From positions 1 to 55,381 of the forward strand of contig JAEVZA010000481.1 in the NCBI GenBank assembly GCA_023392475.1: a stretch of DNA of 55,381 bases. The letters run 5' to 3'. Position 1 is the first letter of the stretch, and each line of letters begins with the position of its first letter. Positions 32,926 to 41,209 of the stretch are shown piece by piece. Made by a program: the position numbers and the translations under genes. Source of the stretch: Actinomycetes bacterium. Lineage in GTDB: Bacteria > Actinomycetota > Acidimicrobiia > Acidimicrobiales > Microtrichaceae. The notes below the pieces were generated by a model. The model was not told the DNA's origin, ran no database searches, and worked only from the letters and a program-made list of their open reading frames with translations.

Positions 32926-33999
32926 ATGTCCTCCGTGACCTCTCGGGAAAGCGTCCTCGCCTGGATCGCCGGCGTGATCGCCGTGGCCGTCGTCGGGGTC
33001 GGCGTGGCCCTGGTCGTCCGGTCCCGGTCGGACCAGGCGCCGGCCACGACCACCACCACCTCGACGACCGCGGCGCCGACCGCCACCGCCCCGCTCACGG
33101 GGTTGCCCATCCCGACCGCGAACGACCGGCCGGCGCTCGGCGTCAAGATCGACCTCTCCCCGGGGGTCAACTCGTTCGCCGGACTCGAGCAGGCGGACAT
33201 GGTGTACGAGCTCCTGGTCGAGGGTGACATTACGAGGGCGATGGCGCTCTTCCAGTCGCAGGACTCGTCGAAGGTCGGGCCGGTGCGGTCGCTGCGGGCC
33301 TCGGACTTCCAGCTCGTCGCGAACCTGGGCGATCCGATCGTCGCCTTCTCCGGCGGCGACAAGCTCACGCTGCAGGCGGCGAAGCTGGCGCCCTTCGTCC
33401 CGTACGACCCGGACTCGAAGAACGGCGACGAGGTGTTCACCCGCGACCGCAGCCTGCGAGCGCCGCACAACCTGTTCCTCTCCACGAACGGGGTGCGCGA
33501 CAACACCTCCGGAGCCGGGAACGTGCAGGCGCCGTTCACGTTCGCCACGCCGAACGAGCCTGCGCCGGTGGGCCTCCCGGCGGCGGGCGTGCGGATCCGG
33601 TTCACGGGCTTCGTCGACGCCGCGTTCACCTGGGACGACGCACGGCACCAGTGGCTGCGGTGGGTGAACCGCACGAAGCAGGTGGGCGCCGACGGCATCC
33701 AGCTCGGCGTCGACAACGTGCTGGTGCTCGACTCGACCTACGGGACCCCGCCCTGGGACCGGAACCAGCCGATGCTCGACCCGACCGGGCGCGGCTCCGG
33801 GCTGCTGCTCTCCGGCGGCCGGGCGACGGCGATCACGTGGTCACGGCCCGAGCCGCAGATGCCGTTCACCCTGATCGGTCCGGCGGGCACGGCGATCGGC
33901 CTGCCCCCGGGTCGCACGTGGGTCGCGTTCCCGAAGGCCGGTGTCACGGTCACGATGGACGCGGCCGCCGTCGCTGCGCTCCCCCGTGCCGCCGGCTGA
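32926..33999 (+). CDS. DUF3048 exported protein (YerB-like)
   Basis: 357 residues from ATG 32926 (MSSVTSRESVLAWIAG). One N-terminal hydrophobic segment (about 10-32) and a Thr-rich linker, then the DUF3048 pattern: PLTGLPIPTANDRPALGVKID, LEQADMVYELLVEGDITRAMALFQSQ, and VGPVRSLRASDFQLVANLGD. The C-terminal section has VLVLDSTYGTPPWDRNQPMLDPTG. YerB of Bacillus is the best-known relative, with no firm biochemical role. Probably surface-exposed and membrane-tethered. Confidence 0.9.
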   Translation: MSSVTSRESVLAWIAGVIAVAVVGVGVALVVRSRSDQAPATTTTTSTTAAPTATAPLTGLPIPTANDRPALGVKIDLSPGVNSFAGLEQADMVYELLVEGDITRAMALFQSQDSSKVGPVRSLRASDFQLVANLGDPIVAFSGGDKLTLQAAKLAPFVPYDPDSKNGDEVFTRDRSLRAPHNLFLSTNGVRDNTSGAGNVQAPFTFATPNEPAPVGLPAAGVRIRFTGFVDAAFTWDDARHQWLRWVNRTKQVGADGIQLGVDNVLVLDSTYGTPPWDRNQPMLDPTGRGSGLLLSGGRATAITWSRPEPQMPFTLIGPAGTAIGLPPGRTWVAFPKAGVTVTMDAAAVAALPRAAG

Positions 34000-34020
34000 C
34001 CCGCTCGCCCACCCCCGCGG

Positions 34021-34074
34021 CCGTTCCGTGATGCGAGACACCTGGAAGTGGCGCGCTCTCGCAGCGCAGAACGG
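34021..34074. repeat. Intergenic palindrome B5 (mixed type)
   Basis: Outer ends CCGTTC / GAACGG with an inner TGCGAGA / TCTCGCA pairing. The left part also holds CCGTGATGCG, as in family A, so it may be a composite. It is between convergent genes (DUF3048 ends 33999; alpha/beta hydrolase ends 34095). Confidence 0.5.
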
Positions 34075-34094
34075 TGGGCGGTGGGACGGGCGGC

Positions 34095-35453
34095 TCAGTC
34101 GAGCGACTCCTCGATCTCCTCGAGCTCGATCTCCTCGACGTCCTTGACGAGCTCCTCGGCGAGCTCCTCGCCCAGCTCGCCCTCGACGTACTGGATGACC
34201 TCCTCGGGCTCGGCCACCCAGCCGGGACCCTCGACGTAGGCCGTGTACACGGCGGCGAGGAACCGGGCCGCGGACTCCACCACGGGGTTCGAGCGGATGG
34301 ACGGGAACGTGTCGAACGCGTGCTGCGCGCCCTTCAGCTCCAGGTAGTACACGGGCTGCTCGGACACCGACCGCAGCCCCTCGACGAAGTCCCGGGCGTC
34401 CTCGACCGGGGCCACGATGTCGGTCCGGCCGTGGATCACGAAGAACGGCGGCGCATCCTCGCGCACCTGGTCGATGGGCGACGCCGCCGCGTACGCCTCG
34501 GCGGCGTCGGCCATGTCGGCCTTGAACACCCACGGCGCGAGGAGCAGCGTCTGCATCTCCTTCGGCGACGCGCCCTTGCGGTTGGTCATGTCGTACACGC
34601 CGTAGAAGGGGACGGCCGCGACGACCGACGTGTCGGCGTCCTCGAACCCCGGCTGGTACGCCGGGTCGTTCTGCGTCAGCGCCGTCAGCGCCGTGAGGTG
34701 GCCGCCGGCGGAACCGCCGGTCACGGCGATGAACCCGGGATCGACGCCGTACTGCTCGGCGTGGTCGCGGACCCAGGCGATCGCCCGCTTCACGTCGACC
34801 AGGTAGTCGGGCCACGTGGCCGCCGGGCTGAGCCGGTAGTCGATGTTGAAGCAGACCCACCCGCGCCGGGCCATGCGCTTCATCAGCATCTGGCCCTGGT
34901 ACGCCTTGAAGCCGAGCACCCAGCCACCGCCGTGGATCTGGATGAGGGCCGGCCGCTTGAGCTCGCCGTGGATCGGCACGTCCGGCGAGTGGACGTCGAG
35001 GCGGAGGTTGTTGCCGGCCGCCCGGCCGTAGACGATCCGCTTCTCGGTGCGCACCGGCAGCTGCTGCTCGGCGCGCTCCCCCGCGGACAGGTCACGCAGC
35101 GCGTCCTTGATCTCGGCGCGGGCCGCCCAGCTCTCCCGGACCGACATCACGAGCCCGACCCACGACGCCACGGTGATGGCGAGGCCGACCTTGCCCTGCG
35201 TGGTCTTCAGGGCGCCCTTCCGGACGAAGAGCGCCGTGGCCACGATCTGCCAGATGAGGTGGAACGGCGCGAGCTCGATGGTCAGCCAGCTCGCGAAGAA
35301 GCCCCACGTCCACAGCAGCGGGTTGCGCCTCGTCGGCCGCCACGCGTTCAGCGTGTACGCGGCACCGTTCACCGAGACGACGAGGTACGCCCATCCGATC
35401 ATCGGCACAGTCTGCTCGCTCCCGGCACCGCTCCCGCCCATCCGACGGCTCAC
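34095..35453 (-). CDS. Membrane-anchored alpha/beta hydrolase (BD-FAE/HSL-like)
   Basis: 452 residues from GTG 35453 (other starts 35441, 35402). The N-terminal 110 residues contain three hydrophobic stretches (GWAYLVVSVNGAAY, LWTWGFFASWLTIELAPFHLIW, GLAITVASWVGLVM). The hydrolase domain follows: HGGGWVLGF oxyanion hole, GGSAGGH nucleophile Ser (about 241), HGRTDIVAP acid and GAQHAF His. The last 38 residues are a Glu/Leu-rich acidic tail (EEVIQYVEGELGEELAEEL). Esterase or lipase acting at the membrane (inference). Confidence 0.88.
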   Translation of the reverse strand: MSRRMGGSGAGSEQTVPMIGWAYLVVSVNGAAYTLNAWRPTRRNPLLWTWGFFASWLTIELAPFHLIWQIVATALFVRKGALKTTQGKVGLAITVASWVGLVMSVRESWAARAEIKDALRDLSAGERAEQQLPVRTEKRIVYGRAAGNNLRLDVHSPDVPIHGELKRPALIQIHGGGWVLGFKAYQGQMLMKRMARRGWVCFNIDYRLSPAATWPDYLVDVKRAIAWVRDHAEQYGVDPGFIAVTGGSAGGHLTALTALTQNDPAYQPGFEDADTSVVAAVPFYGVYDMTNRKGASPKEMQTLLLAPWVFKADMADAAEAYAAASPIDQVREDAPPFFVIHGRTDIVAPVEDARDFVEGLRSVSEQPVYYLELKGAQHAFDTFPSIRSNPVVESAARFLAAVYTAYVEGPGWVAEPEEVIQYVEGELGEELAEELVKDVEEIELEEIEESLD

Positions 35454-35587
35454 GACCGTTCCGGTACGGCCTCTCAGGAGCGCAGACCGCCCGGTGCCCG
35501 TGCGTGTGGGGACCTCGACGGCGAGGGGTACCGTCGCCCTCGGGGAGCGCGGCGACCCGTCCGTCGCCCCGGCCCCCGGGAGGTGCC

Positions 35588-36145
35588 GTGGTCGTCGTCA
35601 TCGTCGTGATCGGGATCGTCGTGGTCGTCGGGATCGCGTACGTCCTGCTCCGCAACTCGCTCGCCAAGCTGGTCGTCGGCGTCGACGCCGCGTGGTCGCA
35701 GATCGACGTGCAGCTGACCCGCCGGAGCGACCTCATCGGGAACCTGGTCGAGACCGTCAAGGGCTACGCGGGCCACGAGCGCGACACGCTCCAGGCCGTG
35801 ACCGACGCCCGGGCCGGGGTCGCCGCCGCGGGCGGTCCGGCCGACGCGGCCGCGGCGTCCAACCTGCTGACCCAGGCCCTCGGGCGCCTGTACGCCGTCG
35901 CCGAGGCGTACCCCGACCTCAAGGCGAGCACGAACTTCTCGCAGCTGCAGTCGGAGCTCGCCAACACCGAGGACCGCATCGCCTACGCCCGGCAGTACTA
36001 CAACCAGGCGGTCCGCTCGCTGAACACGCGGCGGGTGACGTTCCCGGGGAACATCGTCGCCGGGAACAAGCCCCGGTTCGCGGCACGAGAGTTCTTCGAG
36101 GCACCGGCCGGCGGCACCGTGGCGCCGCAGGTCAGCTTCGACTGA
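35588..36145 (+). CDS. lemA: LemA family protein
   Basis: 185 residues from GTG 35588, after GGGAGG. One N-terminal membrane anchor (VVVIVVIGIVVVVGIAYVLL), then the LemA coiled-coil core: VDAAWSQIDVQLTRRSDLIGNLVETVKGYAGHERDTLQAVTDARA and SELANTEDRIAYARQYYNQAVRSLNT. It is followed one base later by an M48 peptidase gene, the common lemA-htpX arrangement. Function in the family is still unclear; it may work in envelope homeostasis. Confidence 0.95.
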   Translation: MVVVIVVIGIVVVVGIAYVLLRNSLAKLVVGVDAAWSQIDVQLTRRSDLIGNLVETVKGYAGHERDTLQAVTDARAGVAAAGGPADAAAASNLLTQALGRLYAVAEAYPDLKASTNFSQLQSELANTEDRIAYARQYYNQAVRSLNTRRVTFPGNIVAGNKPRFAAREFFEAPAGGTVAPQVSFD

Positions 36146-36146
36146 C

Positions 36147-37352
36147 ATGCCCGAGTCGCTCCCGGCACCCGGCGGCCACGACCAGCTGCTCCGGTCGAAC
36201 CGCCGCAAGACGGTGCTCCTGGTGGGCGGCGACGTGCTCCTGCTCGCGGCCGCCGGCGCCGCGCTCGGCGGCTGGCTCGGCAACGGCGCGGTGGGCGCGG
36301 CGATCGGCGCGGTGATCGGGGTGATCGCGGGCCTCGTCGCCGCGCTGAGCTCGCCCTCGATCGCCATGGCGCTCACCGGCGCCCGCAAGGCCGACGGCTC
36401 GCTCCCCGAGGTGCAGTCCGTCCTCGACGGGCTGGCCATCGCGACCGGCGGGACGGCGCCGACCCTCTACGTCGTCGACGACCCCGCACCGAACGCCTTC
36501 GCCGTCGGCACCAACCGAAAGGCGTCGGCGATCGCGGTCACGACCGGGCTCGTGCCGATGCTGTCGCGCAACGAGATGGAGGGCGTGCTCGCGCACGAGC
36601 TGTCGCACGTGCTCGACGGCGACACGCGCCTGATGACGTTCGCGGTCGGGACCGCCGGCCTGCTGGCGATCGTCGCCGACATCTCCGCCCGGCTCGGCTT
36701 CTGGAGCTCCATCGCCGGCGACCGGGACCGGGACGACAACGGGATCGGAGCGATCGTCGCGGTCGCCGTCACGCTGATGGCGTTCCTCGGCTCGATGGCG
36801 ATCAGCGGCGCGCTGTCGCGCACGCGGGAGAGCCTCGCCGACGCCAACGCCGTCGACATCACCCGCAACCCCGGTGGCCTGCGCAAGGCGCTGGAGAAGC
36901 TCGAGGCCAACCACCAGGTGGTGCACCACCAGTCCCAGGCGACCGCGCACCTCTGGATCGAGAGCCCGCTGTCGCACCAGGACAAGCGCCGCAGCTGGTC
37001 GGACACCCACCCGCCGATCGGCGAGCGCATCGACATCCTCCGGGCGCTCGAGGGTCTGCCGCCCGGGAAGCGGGGCCCGGTGGATCCGGTCGGCGACATC
37101 CCCGGCGACGCGTTCCTCGAGGGCGGCGCGGTGTCCCAGGCCTCGCAGGCGGCGAAGGCGGCGGGCCCCGGCGGTGGCGGCGACCGTGGCGGTGGCGGTC
37201 GTCCCGGACGGGGACCCGGCGGGCGGCCGCCGTTCGGCGGCGGACCGTTCGGACCCCCGGGTCGTGGCGGGTTCGGTGGCGGGTTCGGTGGGCCGGGCCG
37301 GCCGGGCGGCGGTGGGTTCGGCGGACCCGGCGTGCCCCCGTTCAACGGCTGA
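36147..37352 (+). CDS. M48 metalloprotease, HtpX-like, with Gly-rich tail
   Basis: 401 residues, ATG one base after the lemA stop. Two N-terminal membrane segments (about 23-67), zinc site HELSH (about 150-154), third ligand in ESLADANAVDI, and two further membrane segments. The last 70 residues are an unusual Gly/Pro/Phe-rich tail (GGGGFGGPGVPPF pattern), low complexity and probably disordered. HtpX-type peptidases clear damaged membrane proteins. The lemA linkage supports the call. Confidence 0.93.
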   Translation: MPESLPAPGGHDQLLRSNRRKTVLLVGGDVLLLAAAGAALGGWLGNGAVGAAIGAVIGVIAGLVAALSSPSIAMALTGARKADGSLPEVQSVLDGLAIATGGTAPTLYVVDDPAPNAFAVGTNRKASAIAVTTGLVPMLSRNEMEGVLAHELSHVLDGDTRLMTFAVGTAGLLAIVADISARLGFWSSIAGDRDRDDNGIGAIVAVAVTLMAFLGSMAISGALSRTRESLADANAVDITRNPGGLRKALEKLEANHQVVHHQSQATAHLWIESPLSHQDKRRSWSDTHPPIGERIDILRALEGLPPGKRGPVDPVGDIPGDAFLEGGAVSQASQAAKAAGPGGGGDRGGGGRPGRGPGGRPPFGGGPFGPPGRGGFGGGFGGPGRPGGGGFGGPGVPPFNG

Positions 37353-37368
37353 TCGACCCGCCGTTCCG

Positions 37369-37432
37369 GCGTTCTCACCCGTTCCCATGACGTTCCGCGC
37401 TGCCTGGCAGCACGAAGAATCGTCAGAACGCG
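37369..37432 (+). repeat. Intergenic palindrome B3; 37381-37432 is a 52-bp repeat
   Basis: The 52-bp core is present again, inverted, at 39495-39546 with 49 of 52 identical positions. Inner hairpin GCTGCC-T-GGCAGC; outer GTTC/GAAC; middle pairing of ATGACG with CGTCAG. It is between the htpX-like gene (ends 37352) and the next plus-strand gene (starts 37527). Confidence 0.88.
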
Positions 37433-37526
37433 GATCCGGGGATCGGCGATCGGGTTGGACGGCGGCGCCGGGGCCGAGAACAATCCGCGGCGGGATGGGA
37501 CCGCGACGTCCGGGGACGACCGCACG

Positions 37527-38564
37527 ATGACGTACTGGGCGCGCCTCGACGGTGACGGGCCCTGGCTGGAGTCCGAGCTGCTCGTCCGGTCCTCCGCGTT
37601 CGAGCTCCGGCCGTTCGCGCCGGCGTTCGACGCGACCCGGGTGCCCTTCGACGAGGTGTCGCTCGTCGAGGCGTCGGACCCCGTCCCGGACCCGGGCGAG
37701 CGGACGGTCGTCGTGCACACGACCGGCGGCGCGCGGATCGCCGTGCGTGGGCCCGCGGCGGGGATCGCGTCGCTCGAGTCCTCGCTCCGGTACGCCGAAC
37801 CCGACGGCCCGGGCGCCGGGAGCACGCGCCGGTCGACCGCGCTGATGGCGATCGGCGTGGTGGCGGTCGTGGCGCTCATGGCGCTGTGGACGTACCACTC
37901 GAACCAGCACGAGCTCGCGGCGAAGGCGGACGAGCGGCGCGCCTCGCACGGGTCGACCACGACCACGACCGAACCCGAGCTGCCGCCCGCCCGCGTCGAG
38001 GGCGCGACCACCGTGCCCACCACCACCTCACCTCCCGGGCGTTCGGGCTCCGGTCCGTCGCGCGCAACCAGCTCGACCGTGCCCGGGCCCACCGTTCCCG
38101 GTGGGTCCAGCACGACGGTCGCGCCGTCGGTCGTCGACTCCGTGCCACCCGCCACCACCGTGCCGGGCATCCCGCCGCCGGCCGCCGGCCCGACCCACGT
38201 GTTCACCGGCACGGTGACCGTCCGCCAGGCGCAGGACGCATCGGCCGCCGCGGTGTGCGGTGGCGTGAAGGGCCTCCAGGACATCTCCACCGGCGCGCCG
38301 GTCACGGTGCGTGACGCAGCGGGCCAGGTCGTGGCCACCGGCACGCTCGGCGCCTGCCGGTTCGTCCCGCCCGACGCCGCGGGGATCCCGCAGGGCGGTC
38401 CCGCGTCCACGGCGCCGCTCCCCCAGTTCGACTTCGCGGTCCCGAACGTCCCGGAGTCCGACCGCTACACCATCGAGGTCGCCCACTACGCACCGGTGGA
38501 CTTCACGCGGTCGCAGTTCGGCAGCCAGCCGTTCTGGCGGGTCAGCCTCGTGATCTGGCTCTGA
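37527..38564 (+). CDS. Single-pass membrane protein, exported C-terminal domain
   Basis: 345 residues from ATG 37527. The first ~95 residues form a beta-rich cytoplasmic domain reminiscent of a PH-like fold (MTYWARLDGDGPWLESELLV). A membrane segment (about 104-122), then a long Thr/Pro/Ser-rich linker, then a C-terminal domain (FTGTVTVRQAQDASAAAVCGG ... VTVRDAAGQVVATGTLGACRF) with two Cys that may pair. The pattern of a cytoplasmic sensor with an exterior beta domain is inferred; no function known. Confidence 0.75.
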   Translation: MTYWARLDGDGPWLESELLVRSSAFELRPFAPAFDATRVPFDEVSLVEASDPVPDPGERTVVVHTTGGARIAVRGPAAGIASLESSLRYAEPDGPGAGSTRRSTALMAIGVVAVVALMALWTYHSNQHELAAKADERRASHGSTTTTTEPELPPARVEGATTVPTTTSPPGRSGSGPSRATSSTVPGPTVPGGSSTTVAPSVVDSVPPATTVPGIPPPAAGPTHVFTGTVTVRQAQDASAAAVCGGVKGLQDISTGAPVTVRDAAGQVVATGTLGACRFVPPDAAGIPQGGPASTAPLPQFDFAVPNVPESDRYTIEVAHYAPVDFTRSQFGSQPFWRVSLVIWL

Positions 38565-38586
38565 GGCGGTCCGCCCTGCGGGAGCC

Positions 38587-38883
38587 TCAGCCGTCGCGAA
38601 GGTGCTCCTCCACGGCCTCGACCTTGGCGGTGATCGACCCCTCGTGACCCGGGCGGTGGTCGATCTTCACCACGACGCTCACCCGCGGCGCCGACTCGGC
38701 GACCTTGTCCACGCAGGCCTTCAGCAGCCCCATCACGTCGTCCCAGTCCCCCTCGACGTTGGTGAACATCGCGTTCGTCTCGTTGGGGAGGCCGCTGTCG
38801 CGGACGAGGCGGACGGCGTCGGCGACCGAGGCGCTCACCGAGTCGCCGACGCCCAGCGGCGTGATGGAGAAGGCCATGAGCAT
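38587..38883 (-). CDS. Thiamine-binding protein family (MTH1187/YkoF-like)
   Basis: 98 residues; start ATG 38883 or 38877. Pattern MAFSITPLGVGDSVSASVADAVRLVRDSGL ... NAMFTNVEGDWDDVMGLLKACVD ... RVSVVVKIDHRPGH matches the thiamine-binding MTH1187/YqgV family. Members bind thiamine or related molecules; the biological role is unclear. It faces the next gene, with 50 bp between divergent starts. Confidence 0.9.
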   Translation of the reverse strand: MLMAFSITPLGVGDSVSASVADAVRLVRDSGLPNETNAMFTNVEGDWDDVMGLLKACVDKVAESAPRVSVVVKIDHRPGHEGSITAKVEAVEEHLRDG

Positions 38884-38933
38884 GTGCCGAGTCTTCCAGC
38901 CGATGCCCCGTGGGCGGCCGGTACGTTGGCCAG

Positions 38934-39485
38934 ATGGCCACGAACCGCTACCTGGCGCTCCTGCGCGGCATCAACGTCGGTGGCCGCAACCCCGTCCCGA
39001 TGGCGGACCTGCGCGAAGCGATGGCGGACGCAGGGTTCATCGACGTCAGCACCTACATCCAGTCCGGCAACGTGATGTTCTCGTCGGACGGCCCGGCGGC
39101 GGAGCTCGAGGACCGGGTCGAGGCGGCGCTCGAGGAGCGCTTCGGGATCCCGATCCTGGTGGTCGTGCGATCGCACCGGCAGCTGCGCGCCGTCGTCCGG
39201 TCGAGGCCCGACGGGTTCGGCGACCAGCCCGACCTCTACCACTCCGACGCGATCTTCCTGAAGGCGCCGCTGACGCCGGCGACGGCGATGAAGGTCGTGC
39301 AGGTCCGCGACGAGGTCGACCGGGCGTGGGCGGGGAAGGGCGTCCTCTACTTCTCGCGGCTCAGCGCGCGCCGGACGCAGAGCAAGCTGTCGAAGATCAT
39401 GGGGACACCGGAGTACCGGCTCATGACGATCCGGAGCTGGTCGACGACCACCAAGCTCCTCGACCTCCTCGACGCCTCCCCCTGA
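38934..39485 (+). CDS. DUF1697 protein
   Basis: 183 residues from ATG 38934 (MATNRYLALLRGINVGGRN). Hallmarks: LLRGINVGGRNPVPMADLREAM, YIQSGNVMFSS, and the C-terminal KLSKIMGTPEYRLMTIRSWSTTTKL. A widespread bacterial family without known function. A GTG or ATG upstream would lengthen it by eight residues. Confidence 0.93.
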   Translation: MATNRYLALLRGINVGGRNPVPMADLREAMADAGFIDVSTYIQSGNVMFSSDGPAAELEDRVEAALEERFGIPILVVVRSHRQLRAVVRSRPDGFGDQPDLYHSDAIFLKAPLTPATAMKVVQVRDEVDRAWAGKGVLYFSRLSARRTQSKLSKIMGTPEYRLMTIRSWSTTTKLLDLLDASP

Positions 39486-39494
39486 CGCCGGTCC

Positions 39495-39546
39495 CGCGTT
39501 CTGACGATTGTTCGTGCTGCCTGGCAGCGCGGATCGTCATGGGAAC
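39495..39546 (-). repeat. Intergenic palindrome B4 (inverted copy of B3)
   Basis: Its reverse complement matches 37381-37432 at 49 of 52 positions (differences at positions 13, 25 and 36). Here the middle stem is perfect, TGACGAT / ATCGTCA. It starts GCGTTCTGAC as in B1. It lies between convergent genes. Confidence 0.88.
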
Positions 39547-39568
39547 GCGAGGGTCGGCGCGGTCCCCG

Positions 39569-39587
39569 CCGCTGAGCGACTCAGCGG
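39569..39587. terminator. Hairpin overlapping the stop of the small zinc-ribbon gene
   Basis: Perfect 8-bp stem CCGCTGAG / CTCAGCGG with a 3-nt loop. It contains the stop codon of the minus-strand gene (39581-39583), and closes the gap after DUF1697. Confidence 0.6.
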
Positions 39588-39787
39588 TGGTGGTCGACAG
39601 GACGTTCGGCCGACCTCGCGACGGCCCGGTGACCGGCGTGCGATCGCCGGACGCAGAAGGGGTGGAGCACCTCGACGGCGTGCACCGACCCCCCGCCGCT
39701 CACCTCGACGGCGTCACCGTCGTCGACCGGCCAGCCGCAGCGGTGGCAGGGCGTGTACTCCTCCGGCAGCCGATCCCAGAACGTCAT
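39581..39787 (-). CDS. Small possible zinc-ribbon protein
   Basis: 68 residues. CHRCGWPVDDGD (Cys14, Cys17) and a later HPFC could bind one zinc. The opening MTFWDRLPEEYTPCHRC reads as a real protein, and it has a terminator-like hairpin at its 3' end. The C-terminal third is Arg/His-rich and may not be conserved. Not recognised. Confidence 0.5.
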   Translation of the reverse strand: MTFWDRLPEEYTPCHRCGWPVDDGDAVEVSGGGSVHAVEVLHPFCVRRSHAGHRAVARSAERPVDHHR

Positions 39788-39881
39788 GGGTCGACGGTAC
39801 GGAAGGCCGCGAGGCGCACGGCAGGTGCGGACGGCCCCTTGTGCGACCTCTCATGCCGGGAACATCGCCCCGTGGTCGGAC

Positions 39882-39916
39882 CGGGCCGTTCGGCCCGCCA
39901 GGTGACATCGTTGTCA
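39882..39916 (+). promoter_or_regulatory. Two inverted repeats upstream of the acyl-CoA dehydrogenase
   Basis: CGGGCCG-TT-CGGCCCG (39882-39897) and, 5 bp later, TGACA-TCGT-TGTCA (39903-39916), 56 bp before the ATG at 39972. The second is a typical size for a dimeric regulator site. No regulator gene lies beside it. Confidence 0.4.
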
Positions 39917-39971
39917 GCGAGTTGGACGACGGCCGGCCGGCCGGCGGAGCGGAAGGGTGGTCCGAGGGGCC

Positions 39972-41120
39972 ATGGAACGTGATCTCTTCGAGGCCGAGCA
40001 CGAGATGTTCCGTGCGAGCTTCCGGTCGTGGTTGGACAAGGAGGTCGTGCCGAACCACCTCGAGTGGGAGCGGGCCGGCATCACGCCGCACGACCTGTTC
40101 CGCTCGGCCGGCTCCAACGGGTTCCTCGCGATGGAGGTGCCGGAGGCCTACGGCGGGGGTGGGGTCGAGGACTTCCGGTTCAACCTCGTGATCGTCGAGG
40201 AGATTGCTGACGCCGAGGTGATGCCGTCGGCGTTCGGCATCTCGCTCCACAACGACATCTGCCTCCCGTACTTCATGCGCTACTGCACGCCGGAGCAGGC
40301 GGAGCGGTGGTTGCCCGGCATCGTGTCGGGCGACCTGGTCACCGCCATCGCGATGACCGAGCCGGGCATCGGGTCGGACCTCGCGTCGATGACGACGACC
40401 GCGATCCGCGACGGCGACTCGTACGTCGTGAACGGGTCCAAGACCTTCATCACGAACGGGATCAACGCCGACCTCGTCATCGTCGCCGTGAAGACCGATC
40501 CGACGCAGCGCCACGCGGGCATGAGCCTGGTCGTGGTCGAGCGCGGCATGCCGGGCTTCGAGCGCGGGCGGAACCTGGACAAGGTCGGCCTGCACGCGCA
40601 GGACACCGCGGAGCTCTTCCTCCACGACGTCGTCGTCCCGATCGGGAACCTCCTCGGCGAGGAGGGCAAGGGGTTCGGCCAGCTCGTGGCGAACCTGCCA
40701 CGGGAGCGCCTGTCGATCGGTGCGGGCGGCGTCGCCGGTGCACGCGCCGCGCTGCGCACCACCCGCGAGTACGTGACCGACCGCCACGCCTTCGGCCAAC
40801 CGATCGGCTCGTTCCAGGCCTCGCGGTTCGCGCTGGCCGAGATGGCGACCGAGATCGAGGTCGGGCAGGCGTTCATCGACCGGTGCGTGCGCGCGCTCGA
40901 CACCGGCGAGCTCACCGCCGAGGAGGCGGCGATGGCGAAGTGGTGGTCGACCGAGCTCCACAACCGGGTCGCCGACCGGTGCCTCCAGCTGCACGGCGGG
41001 TACGGCTACATGCGTGAGTACGCGATCGCCCGGGCGTACACGGACGCCCGCATCACGACGATCTACGGCGGCACCACCGAGATCATGAAGGAGATCATCG
41101 GGCGCGGCCTCGGGGTCTGA
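39972..41120 (+). CDS. Acyl-CoA dehydrogenase
   Basis: 382 residues from ATG 39972 (GAGGGG upstream). FAD enzyme that introduces the alpha-beta double bond of acyl-CoA. Signatures: MTEPGIGSDLASM, YVVNGSKTFITNG, the ER[LM]SIGAGG-like region, DRHAFGQPIGSFQ, LHGGYGYMREY and the catalytic Glu in YGGTTEIMKEIIGRGL (about 369). Chain-length preference cannot be told. It is followed 89 bp later by an acyltransferase gene, which may act with it in lipid metabolism. Confidence 0.96.
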   Translation: MERDLFEAEHEMFRASFRSWLDKEVVPNHLEWERAGITPHDLFRSAGSNGFLAMEVPEAYGGGGVEDFRFNLVIVEEIADAEVMPSAFGISLHNDICLPYFMRYCTPEQAERWLPGIVSGDLVTAIAMTEPGIGSDLASMTTTAIRDGDSYVVNGSKTFITNGINADLVIVAVKTDPTQRHAGMSLVVVERGMPGFERGRNLDKVGLHAQDTAELFLHDVVVPIGNLLGEEGKGFGQLVANLPRERLSIGAGGVAGARAALRTTREYVTDRHAFGQPIGSFQASRFALAEMATEIEVGQAFIDRCVRALDTGELTAEEAAMAKWWSTELHNRVADRCLQLHGGYGYMREYAIARAYTDARITTIYGGTTEIMKEIIGRGLGV

Positions 41121-41209
41121 ACCGTCCCGCGGCGAAGCCGCCGGCGGGCGCCGACCTCGGTCCGACGGGCCGCGACGGCGGCGAGGGGACGCACGGCTAC
41201 GGTCGCCGG

